Below, in pieces: positions 46,801-58,373 of a stretch of 64,000 bases of DNA. Below the pieces are notes generated by a model. The model saw only the letters and a program-made list of their open reading frames with translations. It was not told the DNA's origin and ran no database searches. The DNA lies in NCBI GenBank assembly GCA_949317995.1, contig OX439045.1, forward strand, positions 7,559,674 to 7,623,673. The letters run 5' to 3'. Position numbers and translations under genes: made by a program. The number at the start of each line of letters is the position of its first letter. Position 1 is the first letter of the stretch. The stretch comes from Acholoe squamosa (lineage: Eukaryota; Annelida; Polychaeta; Phyllodocida; Polynoidae).

Positions 46801-48792
46801 ACTAAATAGGCTCACCAACAACCATTTTTCGCCCCCCCCCCACCTCTTTTTCATATTTTTCTTCAATTAAAAATTATATTGTGTTCTCTAAAGTTTTATG
46901 CGTTCTCCACAAATTCACATTCTGTGTTTCCAAAGATGTGTGAATATCAATTGAAGAGAGTATCATAAGGTGTATCATATTTATCAAAATAAAATGCATG
47001 AATCGATGAGGGTTCACTTGGGATTCACAGTACTGGTGGTAATGCGCCAAAGAGTAGACACAAAATATCTATTGATTGCACCCACACTCCCAGTTGGCAA
47101 CCATGTACATGGAACTAGTTATAGTGCCAAAAAAATAAAGGTGTGTTTCCAGTAACATGACTTGAAAAGTATAGGGTCAGTAGGTCGGACTTTTTTTTTT
47201 TTTTTTTACATTTATATAGGAAATGTTATATCAATGGATGTATCAAATTCTTTGATTTCATTGAAAAATAATGGCAAGAAATTGACAACTGTCAGAGAAG
47301 GAAAGAAAACAAAAAAAAATATACAGGAAATGGGCAAAATAAAATTTAAAACCCCTCAAAAAGTAATGAGAAATTTATTAAAAATATGAAAAAAAAAATA
47401 AAAAAATTGGCCCTGTTTTGCTAGGGTCGGTCGGGTGACTGGAAACAAACCTTTCTTTTTCATTTGGCCTAGGCTATATGCAATACAGTAATGACATCAA
47501 AAACAGTCTCTTCTTATCACAGTACTAGGTTATATATGCATATATCTGCATCTACAATCCTTATGAAGTAAATGCAGACTTACCAAAGAAAATACCGTAA
47601 GCACTTGTGGTATGCTTGTCAGGGGAGAGTGTGACGTGGGCACTATGCTTTGCCTTTATGAAGAATGTTATATAGGTTTTGTCCTGAATAGTGACACCAT
47701 ACCCCTCTATGTACTTGAACTTGAATGCAGGGGGTGTGTCTATCAACACAGTATAGCCTGTTTGTGTATGATGTGGAAATGCAAAAACAAAGTTTGATTT
47801 AAATTAGTTCAAAACAAAAAAGTTCATATATACAGTTAATCAATTTTATTGGGATTTATAACATTGAGAATATGGAGGGTGTGATCATTTGAATGCAGAG
47901 TTTCATCTATTTTCAATGAACTTCTTTAGGCAGTGAGGATTTGAATTAGTGCATTCAAATTTATCGGGCCACTGATGCAAGAGTGCATCTGATGCGCCAA
48001 TCTACTTGCAAGCACTTCATTGGAACACCTCTCGCCAACCCTGTAGGGTCAGTATGCTACGTGAATGTTGTCCTGGTGAGTTACAGGCTAGGGCTGCATT
48101 CATGCATCATGACGACTATTGAGCATAATGCATTAGCTGCCGTTAACGCTTTAAGGGTCACTAATGCATTGATGCATTAATGCATCATGACAACTAATGA
48201 GCATGAGGCATTAGGGTTAAAAGGTTAAGGCATGATACAACCCCTAGAGTTTATAAAACATAACATGGTCAATCCAGTACAGAAGGGTACAATGTTTCAA
48301 GCCACATCCCCTACAAAAGCTTAACAATATTTGAATAAATTTGATTTTACTTAAAATCAAAATTTAGAATACTTGCTTCAGGACGCTAGCAATCATGATC
48401 AACATAGTAACATCACTATTATGAGACTGTACAATATGCTGCAATAAACCATCGATATCGCCACCTTACCAGCACTTCATTGCATCAGCGGCCTTTAAAG
48501 GGTTAAGGCATGATACAGCACTTTGAAGGTTGAAACTTAAGAAAATAAGCACAATATAAATGGGTAAATGTTTCGCACCCTTTGTTCATATCCCTTCATA
48601 CATACAATATTTGCACAATTTTATTTTACTTTTAGATTTCTAGATTTAGAAAAAAAATGACATGTATTATGAAAGATGCTTATAAAATGAATGCTTATAT
48701 TTGTAGATGACTTGTTTTTTACCATTTGTGGAGCATACAAGAGTAGTACTGAGCCAGATGGCAGCAATACTAAACACTGTCATTGCAATCAT
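43446..48792 (-). CDS. secreted FAMeT-domain protein with lectin-like C-terminus, 5 exons, 300 aa
   Basis: Exons (minus strand): 48723-48792, 47584-47757, 45701-45836, 45113-45243 and 43446-43837. They total 903 bp, exactly 301 codons with stop, all with GT/AG borders and compatible phases. Residues 1-22 form a signal peptide (MIAMTVFSIAAIWLSTTLVC). About residues 25-165 match the farnesoic-acid-O-methyltransferase-like domain (PF12248 type): 'AHVTLSPDK', 'GGWYSQYGIKK', 'FRPFWISWANGNIRVGRG' and 'YVGISTSIGSEGIWKF'. The last exon, with 'YACKCTSTCRVYIKLFQ' and terminal 'CEI', resembles F-type lectin/discoidin-like domains (less sure). In animals FAMeT domains are common in secreted proteins of unknown function, and enzyme activity should not be assumed. 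A decayed tandem copy lies at 53547-58936. Confidence 0.85.
44380..44640 (+). repeat. dispersed repeat fragment in intron 4
   Basis: Related to 580-720 and 46080-46200 (shared 'ttggaccttgggctaca' type wording). It belongs to the interspersed family described at the left end of the window. Confidence 0.5.
45113..45243 (-). CDS. exon 4: end of FAMeT domain
   Basis: 131 bp, acceptor cacag, donor gtaagg. Encodes 'VGRGIVPYVDQVLSWTDP' and 'IKYVGISTSIGSEGIWKF'. I found no counterpart in the duplicated copy. Confidence 0.88.
45701..45836 (-). CDS. exon 3: FAMeT core 'GGW...FWISW'
   Basis: 136 bp, acceptor ctctag, donor gtgggt. Encodes 'GGWYSQYGIKKCHNCPII' and 'FRPFWISWANGNIR', the best-conserved block of the domain. 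Confidence 0.88.
46040..46760 (+). repeat. two dispersed repeats in intron 2
   Basis: 46040-46380 is a copy of the 580-890 family. 46395-46760 is copy 2 of the repeat at 2935-3368, here without a long 34-bp array behind it. The next 800 bp (46761-47560) hold AT-rich intron sequence without further features. Confidence 0.6.
47584..47757 (-). CDS. exon 2: first half of FAMeT domain
   Basis: 174 bp, acceptor aaacag, donor gtaagt, phase 1 on both sides. Codes for 'YTVLIDTPPAFKFKYIEGYG' up to 'YGIFF'. The paralogous exon at 57671-57844 has identical length and borders. Confidence 0.88.
47960..48235. mobile_element. degenerate family-1 TTAA MITE in intron 1
   Basis: Contains 'aagcacttcattgga', 'gcattcatgcatcatgacga' and 'gctttaagggtcactaatgc' of the family, rearranged, with an extra partial end. 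Another fragment of a family end follows at about 48470-48510 ('gcctttaaagggttaa'). Confidence 0.5.
48723..48792 (-). CDS. exon 1: signal peptide
   Basis: Starts at the ATG and ends AATG|gtaaaa, phase 1. The same 70-bp exon with the same donor exists at 58867-58936, which supports the choice of start. An acceptor-like ttttttcag lies 24 bp upstream of this ATG on the minus strand, so the 5' UTR is probably spliced. Confidence 0.8.
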
Positions 48793-49369
48793 CTGACCAT
48801 ACAATTTGCAATGCTGAAAAAAATCAACTTTTTTTTCAACCAATACTTGGATAGTGGCTTCTGAAAAATAAAATGGAAAATATATGAAGGACATTTCAAC
48901 ATGGGCGATTTACAATTGGGTGAAATAAGAGAAGGGTTATCAAGTGTTTGCGCAGATGCTTGGACCCCCCCCAATCCTGACGGTCAAAATTCAGGAATGC
49001 ACAGGCTTTTGCATGGTTCGTTATCAGTGAGCCATTTTGTCAGTGAATTCCCACATCATCAGTTATGAATTTGTCAACGAACCATTACATGTGGGTGAAG
49101 AGATAACCACTAAGTCCAAAGAAGTTCAGTTGATGATTCAGCTTTATTCCAGTTTCGTAGTACAGAGTGATCATAGGTGTTACAAGATGATCAGCCACCA
49201 AACCTATCCAGCCCACAGAAGTGGGGCTTGAGCAGAGCCTATACCCTGATATAAGGTGATGTAGATTCTAGGTGTGAGGAGCAATGGAAAGAAGGCCAGT
49301 GATGGTGACGGGGAGGGGAGGCGGGGGGGGGTTAAATATACACATGGTCAGCTAATGAGTAGCTTCACT

Positions 49370-49370
<1 letters not shown>

Positions 49371-49420
<50 letters not shown>
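49371..49420. repeat. (TG)n microsatellite
   Basis: About 24 TG units. 48800-50580 otherwise contains AT-rich sequence, short repeats such as 'ggtcagctaatgagtagct' (49346 and 50053) and no gene. Confidence 0.95.
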
Positions 49421-49422
<2 letters not shown>

Positions 49423-50585
49423 TGTGTTTGGAGTGCAGGGGATATTCCCAAATACATGGTAGTAGTTTCTCAATGAGTTGCTGGGGGGGGGGGGGTTGGG
49501 CCTTTCTAATTATTGTGATGACAGGCCAAGAATACCCTAAAGTTTCAATTTTAAATGAATGTGATTATTCAGAAAAAACATTTTGCATTTGATTTAGGAA
49601 GAAAGATTTGGTATATTGATAATTTGAATTTGTGCTGTAAAACGTGAAAATGGTCTAAAAGGTGTTATAAAGATAGGGTATGATCTATTGTGAATTTTTG
49701 ATGTAATTTGTCGTGAGAATGAGCCTTAAATCTTTGGATTTGATTTAGATGCTGGTCTACAATATGGTCTATAGGGTAGTATGTATGTGTATATCCCTGG
49801 TGGGATGGGAAAGGGGTGGTGCCATGCTGGGGTGTTTGTATATAAACTGACTGAGATTAGTTTTGGGGTAGGTAGAGAAGGTGGGTGGGACTGATTACAG
49901 GGGGTGTGAACTGTTTGGCAATACAACATGAATCTTTCACAACAAGTAGAGATGTATGATGCATTGAGGCTATGGTAAGGTTTTGATAGTTTGAAAAGTT
50001 GTGAGAGAAATGGGCTAAATGTACTCTAAAGGTTCAATTTCATATGAATGTGATTGGTCAGCTAATGAGTAGCTGACCAGCAACGGAGAGAAAGCCAGTG
50101 ATAGATAGGGCTGCTCCTGGGTCATTTATATACCCAGGTGAGCTCTATAGGTGGAGTACTGAGGGGTGAGGGCAGATTGTGAAATCTGCCCTCATCCTAA
50201 AATAGTATCCACTGATATGTCGCAATACCTCCAGTGAGGGTGATGCCCAGAATAGTATCTATCTGTCTATTGCAACATCCATGTTGGATGATGCAGAGCA
50301 GCTCACTGGTGCCACTGGAGGAGCCAAGAGCAGCTCACTGGCGCCACTGGAGGAGGCAAGGGTTTTGATTGTGCAATCCCTACCTACCATTGAGTAAAGG
50401 TGGAAAGGGGTTTTAGGCTTGTAGGCAGAGCTCTAGATAAGCTTAGTGGTGGAGGCAGGGGTTGTTAATATATATCAAATAATTATAATACCCAGAATCG
50501 TCCACTGACAAATTCATGCACCATGACAACCAGTGGATATTAGGTACTCTGGCAGCATGCAGCCTTTAAATAAATGACTGCTTAA

Positions 50586-50805
50586 CTGTTTAAGAGTGCA
50601 TCATGCCCATTGGTTGTCATGATGCACCAATAAAGTGATAGTGACACTGCTTGCCAGCACTTTGATACATATATACTCCCGCGGATAGGCTCGATAGGCT
50701 CGATGCTCCAATGAAGTGCTGGCGAGCAGTCTCACCAGCGCTTCATTTATGCATCATGATAACCAATGGGCATGATGCATTAATGCGTCACCAGCCCTTA
50801 AAGGG
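50586..50805. mobile_element. family-1 TTAA MITE
   Basis: 220 bp with TTAA on both sides (50582-50585 and 50806-50809). Ends 'ctgtttaagagtgcatcatg' and 'accagcccttaaaggg'; internal 'ccaatgaagtgctggcgag' and its partial complement. Confidence 0.75.
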
Positions 50806-50809
50806 TTAA

Positions 50810-51823
50810 CTACCCGTATGTCAAACAAACTTCATGTTATTTGTTCAGCAACCATACAAACTAGGCCAAGAAAACAGAAAAAGGTTTACAGTCACCCACT
50901 GACCATATCTCAAAAGGGCTGACCTCAGCACTTTTTTTTTTTTTTAAATAGAAAATTCAAATTTTCTGATTATTTTCATCCCAAAATTTATATTCGAAAT
51001 CTGTACACATATTTTCCCATCACTTTCTTGAATTCTATGCCGGAAGCCATCATTTCTTATGATCACCAGTGAAAACGTTGAAAACGAATCACTATTTGAG
51101 GCCTTATATAAAAAAAAAGAGCAATTCTGACCTACGTACCTCAACTTTTTTTACCATGTTACCAGAAACGTACCTTTTTTGCCCTTCCGTAAACCTTGGC
51201 TTATTAAGCCCACACCCTGAGTTTCTGAATTAGCTATAGGAAAACCTTTGTGCATGTAAAGATTGTCGTTCCTTAGTTTAGTCTTGCATATTTTAAAGCC
51301 ACTTAATAAACAAAAAATTATTAGCCACAGATGAATTCAGGCTGGACATATAAGCTGCACCTTGGGTCTGAAATGATCAAGAAGCCACAGCTTTATGTGC
51401 TTGGTTTATGGTACATATTCTTATTACCAACTCATCATGTACCAATATGCGATGGGTTCGGATACTTAAAAGTAGCATATGACCCCAATGTTTACAGTGA
51501 ACACAGAAATGTATATGAACCTAAATAAAATTAGCATAGTCTCTAGGTATCATCTACATAGATGTCCTATGTAGAATCATCTGAAAATGTAAAGTCCTGA
51601 ATAAATACCTTAGTTTAGCTTGAAAACCTTCTGCAAACCTGGCCATCCTTGGTAAGCACTACCAGGCACATGTAGTATATGTGACATCTACAGAGGTTTC
51701 TAACTGTTTATTTGACAATGCTTCAATGTTGAACAGTACAATCAGATGTATGCAGCTTCTAAGAACTATTGAACTGCTGCACTCATAAACCTTTAATGGC
51801 AACTGATGCAGAAGTGCATCAGG
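50810..51823. other. no gene; upstream part of duplicated unit
   Basis: About 50810-51500 and 51600-51795 are paralogous to 59290-59800 and 60250-60470. A conserved donor-like border on the minus strand (aag|gtattt at 51608; gag|gtatgt at 60259) may mark a 5' UTR exon of the FAMeT gene. Confidence 0.4.
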
Positions 51824-52010
51824 TGAGTGAGTGAGTGAGTAATAGATGTTTAACGCCATTTCGACATCTAAGGTCATATTCATGGCGAGAACGACATTAC
51901 ACAATTTCACAGGGGAATGTGTCAGTGCCCACACATATGTACACCACACACATCCCGTGGGGATAGGAAAGAGGAGAGATAGACCCTTTTAAGTGGGCTA
52001 GGGAAGCCTG
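51824..52010 (+). mobile_element. SINE-like element 'GTGAGTGAGT', copy 1
   Basis: 187 bp starting with GTGA/GAGT repeats, then 'agatgtttaacgccatttcg' and ending 'aagtgggctagggaagcc'. Flanked by the 10-bp target duplication gtgcatcagg (51814-51823 and 52011-52020). No poly-A tail and no clear tRNA-type promoter. It resembles short dispersed repeats with GAGTGAGTGAG heads known from molluscs. Confidence 0.75.
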
Positions 52011-52014
52011 GTGC

Positions 52015-52975
52015 ATCAGGTTATCATGATGCACCAATAAAGTGCTGGCAAGCACTCCACTGATGCATCATGATGACCTCCTGAGAGTGTATCGACCCTG
52101 TAGGGTTGGAATGAGAGCCTGGAGGTTAATTCAAAACTTTCTACCATCAGTCCGCCAGTGATGGCAGTGATCAGATCCTGTTGATTTTATAGGACCTAGT
52201 CATACTACCCTATCTATTTTATTGGTAGTAGCCCAGTCAGGCACAGCAAGTCCTGTTGATTATTCACTATTGATACTCCAAGCTTACCACCAAGGGTTGT
52301 GGCAGTGAAATAATCCAATAGTGGATTTCCACAGTACTAGCTGTGTGTATCATTACCACTCCTTTACTCAAAGGTGACTCATGCGTTACATGCTTTATCA
52401 ATTTATCCTTTCGCCCTTCCTGAGGGGGGACCAGTTCACACTATAAATAGGTCATAGGATCAAGGGAAATGATTGTTTATAACCCTTTTGTGAAAAGCAG
52501 TCTTTCCACAGCTTTTGATTTATTTTGGTCCTCTGAAAACAGTGTATTCTGCTTGTGCTAGTGTATGCAGGGCTCCGCTTTCCACCAGTAAAATCACTAG
52601 GGCTGCCTGTGCCAATGCATGCCAGTCACATGCCACCATCAGATAAATCAATAGGGCTGGAAAATCCTATTATTGCTGGGAGACCTATGGTAGATGTTTT
52701 GAATTAACCTCCTGGTGGGAAACTTACTGGGCTACACGGCTACACTCATGCATCATAAACACTAATGGTCCGATGCAGTAGTTCATTATCTGCCTTTGAC
52801 CCTTTAAAGGCCACTGATGCAGGACTGCATCATGCCCATTGGTCATCTTGATGCACTAATGAAGTGCTGGCGAGACTGCTTGTCAGCACTTCAGTGGAGC
52901 ATCATGCCTACCCTATGGTGTTGCTACATAAACTGCACCAATGCAGGACCGGTTGAAATATATAGGTTTGACCAA
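52015..52975. repeat. fragments of family-1 MITEs; otherwise no gene
   Basis: 52020-52110 and 52795-52930 contain family wording ('gatgcaccaataaagtgctgg', 'aagtgctggcgagactgctt'). The sequence between has no supported feature. Confidence 0.5.
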
Positions 52976-54328
52976 TCCAGTTTTTCTTTCTATTGGCCTG
53001 CATGCCTAAATATCTCCCTTTTTTGTCAACCTGTTTTGCAGTGCTCACTATATTTTTAAAGCCACCCAACAGTTCTTAACCATAAGGATAGTGTATCACG
53101 ATTGATATTCTATGAGTAGAGTTTTGTGATTTAATTTTTCTATGCCTTATAGCAAAGCTGACAATAATTTCTACACACTAATGGCAGCACCATCTCTGAA
53201 GTGCCTAAATGTATCATTGTATATACGCTGTACAATGCATGATTGAAATATCTATCTATTTAGAGACAAACAATATAATGGGCTATACCGATATTTACAA
53301 TGATTTTATTCTTTTTTCATATACATATATCCTTTCTTTATTCTGGCATTTTAAAGGCTCAATAGGTCAATTCATTTTAAGAAGAATTTTGACAGAAACC
53401 AAATCATTTAAGCATGTAAATCAAGCAGTTAGCTTATCAATCAAAATGACAAACTGCTTATACCAACTCAGAATGTTGAAATTCTAGCCTTCCTTTCAAT
53501 ATTCCATTGAATATTAATATATCTTAATGTCCAATCTAGGAAAATATCAATTAATTTCACATATGCTGGCATTCAGCATTGAAGTCCCAGGCTGGAACAG
53601 CATGATGTACACACGGCAAGTATCAGTGCATTTACAGGCATACATGTCTCCTTCTGTATGTCTGAATTTCATCAACGCACCTGACAACTGACAAGTGTGA
53701 CCAGGTGAGGTGAGGTCTGTAGTTGTGAAAACACGGAGGACCTCATGACAAAGGGGTTCAGTCTCGGGCGTTAGTGTGACATCAATCTCAAAGTCAGAGC
53801 CAAATATTCTGTCGTTGGCGAGTGTCATGATGTGGTTATCGTCATTGATACTTATACACATCATGTTATCATCATCCTCTAGTACTGATGTGTTAAGGTG
53901 TGACAGCCAAGGTTCCAGTATGTTCCATGCTATGTCATTAATAGAAACATTACGAAAATTATGTGATTTTAATTATATGTTATGCGGAGTTATACTATTT
54001 ATGAAAGGACACATAAGTTTAGAAATGTTGTTCCAGCCAATAAAGGCCACCTCAAATCAACCTTCCTTATCAGCAGTCATGACTTGAGGTAGTGGTCATT
54101 ATTTGGGGAGGGGGGGGCCCTGGCCTTGTGGGATGGCCAGGGGACCAACACCCCAAATCAATGTGTAAACATGTAGATTTATGACTCATATCAGATATCA
54201 TCAAAGTATGACAAGGGGTTTAATTGCAGACAGGATCAGGCCAAAAGAAAGTTGTGTTTATTATACGAACCCTTCTTCTGGTTAAAAATACAATACGGCT
54301 TCTAAATTGGGCAAATTCACAATGATAG

Positions 54329-55046
54329 GACTATATACACACGTGTATATTCATTTAATTAACAACGGCGAGTGGCCCGCCCAACCGGTACTACTTGTTG
54401 CGCGCAACAATACAACGCTCCTTTGGTAACTATTGCAAAGATACCCTCCGCTATATAAGGTGCGGTTCTACAAGTCATTCACCAGTCGGGCTCGAGTATC
54501 CATACAGTGCACAACACCCCTGTGCTGGGGGTTGGCACAGTTTTTAATTTTTAAATTATAATAAATATTCTTCCATTGATTGTTAGTTTTAAGATTTTAG
54601 TCTAGGTGCTGACTGTAACCTAGGGTTCACTTTTTATTGACTGATACTGCTTTGAATAAAGCCATTTTGTACATTCAGATCAATTCTACCAAACACATGT
54701 CTCTGTTCAATTACTATTATCACATCCTGTTATATCCTGTAATCCATTCAATATCATCATCACTTATTATAATGTTAATATACCGGTAAATACCTATAAA
54801 GTCATCCTAGTATTTATTATAATATTGTTATACCGGTAGCTCCCTATTGAGTCATCTTGATATTTATTATAATATTAATATACCGGTACTACCTATTAAG
54901 GTGATCTAATATAATATGTGGTTTTCATTGTAACCACCTCCTTTCATTTATTGTCCAATATACCGGTAACTACCTTATCTCGATCTAATATAATAATCTA
55001 CCGGTAGTGGTTAACCAATATATGTCGTCGCCCCTAGTTAACTTAT
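54329..55046 (+). mobile_element. solo terminal repeat of a divergent Ngaro-like element
   Basis: Starts 'ggactatatacacacgtgta', with the same palindromic AT end as the Ngaro A repeat. It has 'cgctatataaggtgcgg' where A1 has 'cctatataagctgcgg', a comparable 'gtgctgggggttggcacag', and then 'cagatcaattctaccaaaca' matching the B repeat. It ends 'cccctagttaactta'. About 54770-55010 holds a loose tandem repeat rich in 'ataccggta'. No ORF. Sequence identity to the Ngaro is low outside these blocks, so this is another subfamily. Confidence 0.7.
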
Positions 55047-55270
55047 AGCTTCTGAACAAGAGAATTGGCAAGGTCTACTGCGATTTATATTTTCCATGTT
55101 CAGTGAGGACTCAAATTCCCAGATTAAGGACAAATAATTCAAAATTTGCTACTGCTAATGATAATCTGAATCAAAAGAAAATCTCTATGTCATGGTTTTA
55201 AACAAGCTAAATGTACAATGCAGTAACTATAGAAATTAATTGGAAAACATGTTTTATTACGTCTCATAAG

Positions 55271-55488
55271 TAGGGTATATTAACCTAAAGCCATCCAGAT
55301 ACCTTGAGACGTCCACACCATAAAATGACAATTTAAATTGCTTTACTGCCTGAATCAGCATTGCTAAATCATTAATGAGCACTGAATCTACCAGCTGGTA
55401 ACAATGATTCAGCAGCAAAACCCATGTAAATTTCAATTCTGTTGGGTGGACGTCTCAAGGTGTGTGGACATTTTTAGGTTAACCTACA
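55271..55488. mobile_element. foldback element with about 48-bp inverted arms
   Basis: The left arm (55271-55319, with 'attaacctaaa' and 'accttgagacgtccac') is mirrored by the right arm (55441-55488, 'gtggacgtctcaagg' and 'ttaggttaacctaca'). A short AT-rich middle lies between. MITE-like; no second copy in the window. Confidence 0.65.
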
Positions 55489-56429
55489 CTGACCCTCTGC
55501 TGACTTTCTACTCACCCGTGATAGAAAACAGACATCTATATCCTATACACATTTTAAAAAGAGGTAAAAGTGGGGGTCACAACCACTATGAAAAAGCTAT
55601 TTTTTGAGGAAAGGATTTCTCAAAGTTTCTGAATAAGGCCCCAGTGTCTCTTTGCAAAGACTCATGCCCAAATGTGGTGAGACATGTATTCCTGCTATAT
55701 ATCGACTTAGCGAGATTTATTATCAGCCAACGTCTCGGGGGCAGGTGGTACCCATCTGATAACTGTTATCAGTATTACCAGCTGGTAATCAGCTTTAGCA
55801 ATGGCTGCATGTATAGGACAATTTGCTTCCTCGGTATTGTACCCACCTTATGTGACCCTCATCCAAGTTGATCCAGAACTACTTGTTATGTCCGATGATT
55901 GATCAACTCTTGCCTTAATCACCCACTGATGACATCTCCGGATCGCAAACCCTTTACTATCCCATCCTCCTGAAGCGACAAAGTATGTAAATATTGAGAT
56001 AATGTTATCATGTTATGATTATGGTCTAGCGTCTAGCAGGATTGACTGTCAGCAATGGAATGACCCCCCAACTATTCACTGCGGACCTCTCAGGGGCAAA
56101 TGGTGCCCATCTGATAACTCATATTAGTAATAACTCTCTCAAGCAATGGCTACTCCCACAGCTAGTGGATATCCCACTTCCTTGGTTGATCATGGTATCT
56201 TGAATTTGAGTTTATAATTTTTATTGGCATCGAACATTACATATCATAGGGAAGTATTTCAGCAAAATGCCAAGACAAAATATGATGCTCGGTTCATAGA
56301 GAGAATAAGCTCTTCATGCACCTTAAATAGAAGTCCAATAAGTAAGGGTTTGCCTTTGAGCTGAAGAAACATACTGAAATGCACAAAACCATGCCTTGGC
56401 TGCACCTCTTAGCTTTTCCTTCAAGTTAA

Positions 56430-56962
56430 GGTGGCTGGCGGGGAAAGACTAAAAGTAATTAGATTTTCGTCATATTCACACCAGAATCCCTTAATGATTT
56501 GTACTTTTCATATGTGCAAAAATAGTGGGGGGCCCATGCGAATTTTTTGAGATACAGAAGAATTATCCCTATATAGGATCATATAGTAATTTAATTTTTC
56601 ATATAAATCCCCAGATTCAAATTCAAAAGTAACTTAGAACTTCAGCATATCTTTGCAGTAGATACAATATTTACCTATGGTCCCAGGCATCTTTATATTT
56701 TTATGATTTGGATGATTAAAATAATAAATGTAAGTATATGGCTAGAATAGTGACATGTAGATGATGTAGCCTCTTCTAGGTAGTAACATACAACAGCCCC
56801 TATGGCTCATGTGCAAGGGCTTTGCCTTACTCTCAAAAGACCTAGGGTTCAAATCCATGCCAAGCCTTCCTGTATTGTACAAGTTTCATTTATCCATAGT
56901 GCCAATGTGACACAGAGGCCCCTGGTGTCCAAACAATTAACTAACAATCCCCGCCAGCCACC
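56430..56962. mobile_element. TTAA MITE, family 2
   Basis: Perfect 15-bp terminal inverted repeats GGTGGCTGGCGGGGA / TCCCCGCCAGCCACC, flanked on both sides by TTAA (56426-56429, 56963-56966). 533 bp and noncoding. TTAA duplication is characteristic of piggyBac-type transposition, so it may be mobilised by such a transposase. A related left end ('ttaaggtggatggcggtgggg') is seen at 5772, just left of Gypsy-A. Confidence 0.85.
56803..56856 (+). ncRNA. tRNA-like Pol III boxes inside the family-2 MITE (candidate)
   Basis: 'tggctcatgtg' resembles an A box and 'gggttcaaatcc' (56844-56855) matches a B box at tRNA-like spacing. The cloverleaf is not convincing, so this is a degenerate tRNA-derived segment or chance. 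Confidence 0.35.
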
Positions 56963-57351
56963 TTAATGTGTATCTTATGTATGGGGTGCACCTTGTACAT
57001 ATGTGGGGGTGTTGCAGCATTTTTTATTCAGGGGTTTCATTAGGTCGTAAATTCTAATGCTCTAATGATTGCTCTTTTTTATAACTCTTTTTTTTAAAAT
57101 AAGGCTACTCCAAAAAAAAACTGTTTTGCGTCACTAAGTGACATAGATGACCAGCTGTTATTCAAGACATAGATTTTATTTCATGGTGGAAACAGTGAAA
57201 TATGGCAGTCCAATAGGTTTAGGCTAGGAGCTCTGTATTCCACACCCCCTGTGGAATAACCCTGTTCCATATTCCACCGCATTTAGTAGCTTCCAAAATG
57301 CATATCTAATGCTGTTAGAATAACCTTTTTGTTGTGATTAATAAAACCATG

Positions 57352-57425
57352 AAGTAGTAGGTCTGACTGAGGGTTATCTCACTTGGCTTCACCTCGTCAG
57401 ATCACCCTCAGTCAGACCTACTACT
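57352..57425. repeat. perfect 23-bp inverted repeat, short foldback
   Basis: Arms 57352-57374 and 57403-57425 are exact complements built on 'ggtctgactgagggt', with a 28-bp loop. A single arm-like sequence, 'gggtctgactgagga', is found at 23033. Confidence 0.75.
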
Positions 57426-57904
57426 TGTGAACTTTTGTCTATATAGTCTAAACTTCATTTGCCAGAGGTCCTTTGTTATTTCCACATAGATTCCCTCTAC
57501 ATTTGTGTACCACCGTACTGCCATCTGGGGCTTCTAGTAGAAACTACACTGACTCAATGCTATCTAATTAGGGTGGTCCACTCTTCAGTTTCCCGAGGAT
57601 CCCTGGTAGATTCAACAGTCATTTTTTACAGTGTTCTTATAATCTTTATGGAGTTAAAGGTCAGACTTACCGATAACAATTTCATAGGCATTTGTGTTGC
57701 TCTTGTCAGGGGAGAGTGTGACATGGCCATCATGCGGTGCCTTCGATGAGAATATGATATAGGATTTGTCCTGAATACTGACACCATATTCTTCTATATA
57801 TGTGTACTGGTAGTCAGAAGGCGTGTCTATCAGCACAGTATGACCTGTTTATATAGAATACCAAACAGAAAGCATACATTTAAATCTTTGCATCAACTCT
57901 TTAA

Positions 57905-58149
57905 CTTTAAGGACTGCTAATGCATTAAACAAATCTTGCTCATTGATTGCCATGGTGCATGAATGCATCCCTAATGAGTTACATTCATGCATCATGCCAA
58001 CCCTATGAAGTTGATACACTCCTCGATGGTCGGCATGATGCTCCAATGAAGAGCTGGTGATGCTGGTGAGACTCCTCGCCAGCACTTCATTGGAGCATTA
58101 TGACAACCTATGTGCATGATGCACTCCTGCATTAGAGGCTGCTAAAGGG
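57905..58149. mobile_element. family-1 TTAA MITE in intron 1 of the duplicate gene
   Basis: Flanked by TTAA (57901-57904, 58150-58153). Ends 'ctttaaggactgctaatgca' and 'gaggctgctaaaggg'; 245 bp. It has internal 'ccaatgaagagctgg' and 'cgccagcacttcattgg' arms. Confidence 0.75.
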
Positions 58150-58189
58150 TTAAGGCATCAGGCCATCTGTCAGCATGATGCATGAATGT

Positions 58190-58373
58190 GAGTGAGTGAG
58201 TGAGTAATAGATGTTTAACGCCATTTCGACAGCTAAGGTCATATTCATGGCGAGAACTACATTACACAATTTACAGGGGAATGTGTCAGTGCCCGCACAT
58301 ATGTGCACCACACACATCCCGAGGGGATAGGAAAGAGGAGAAATAGACCCTTTTAAGTGGGCTAGGGAAGCCC
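58190..58373 (+). mobile_element. SINE-like element 'GTGAGTGAGT', copy 2
   Basis: Same body as copy 1, flanked by the 12-bp duplication atgcatgaatgt (58178-58189 and 58374-58385). Inserted into family-1 MITE-derived sequence. A family-1 fragment follows at 58500-58680. Confidence 0.78.
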
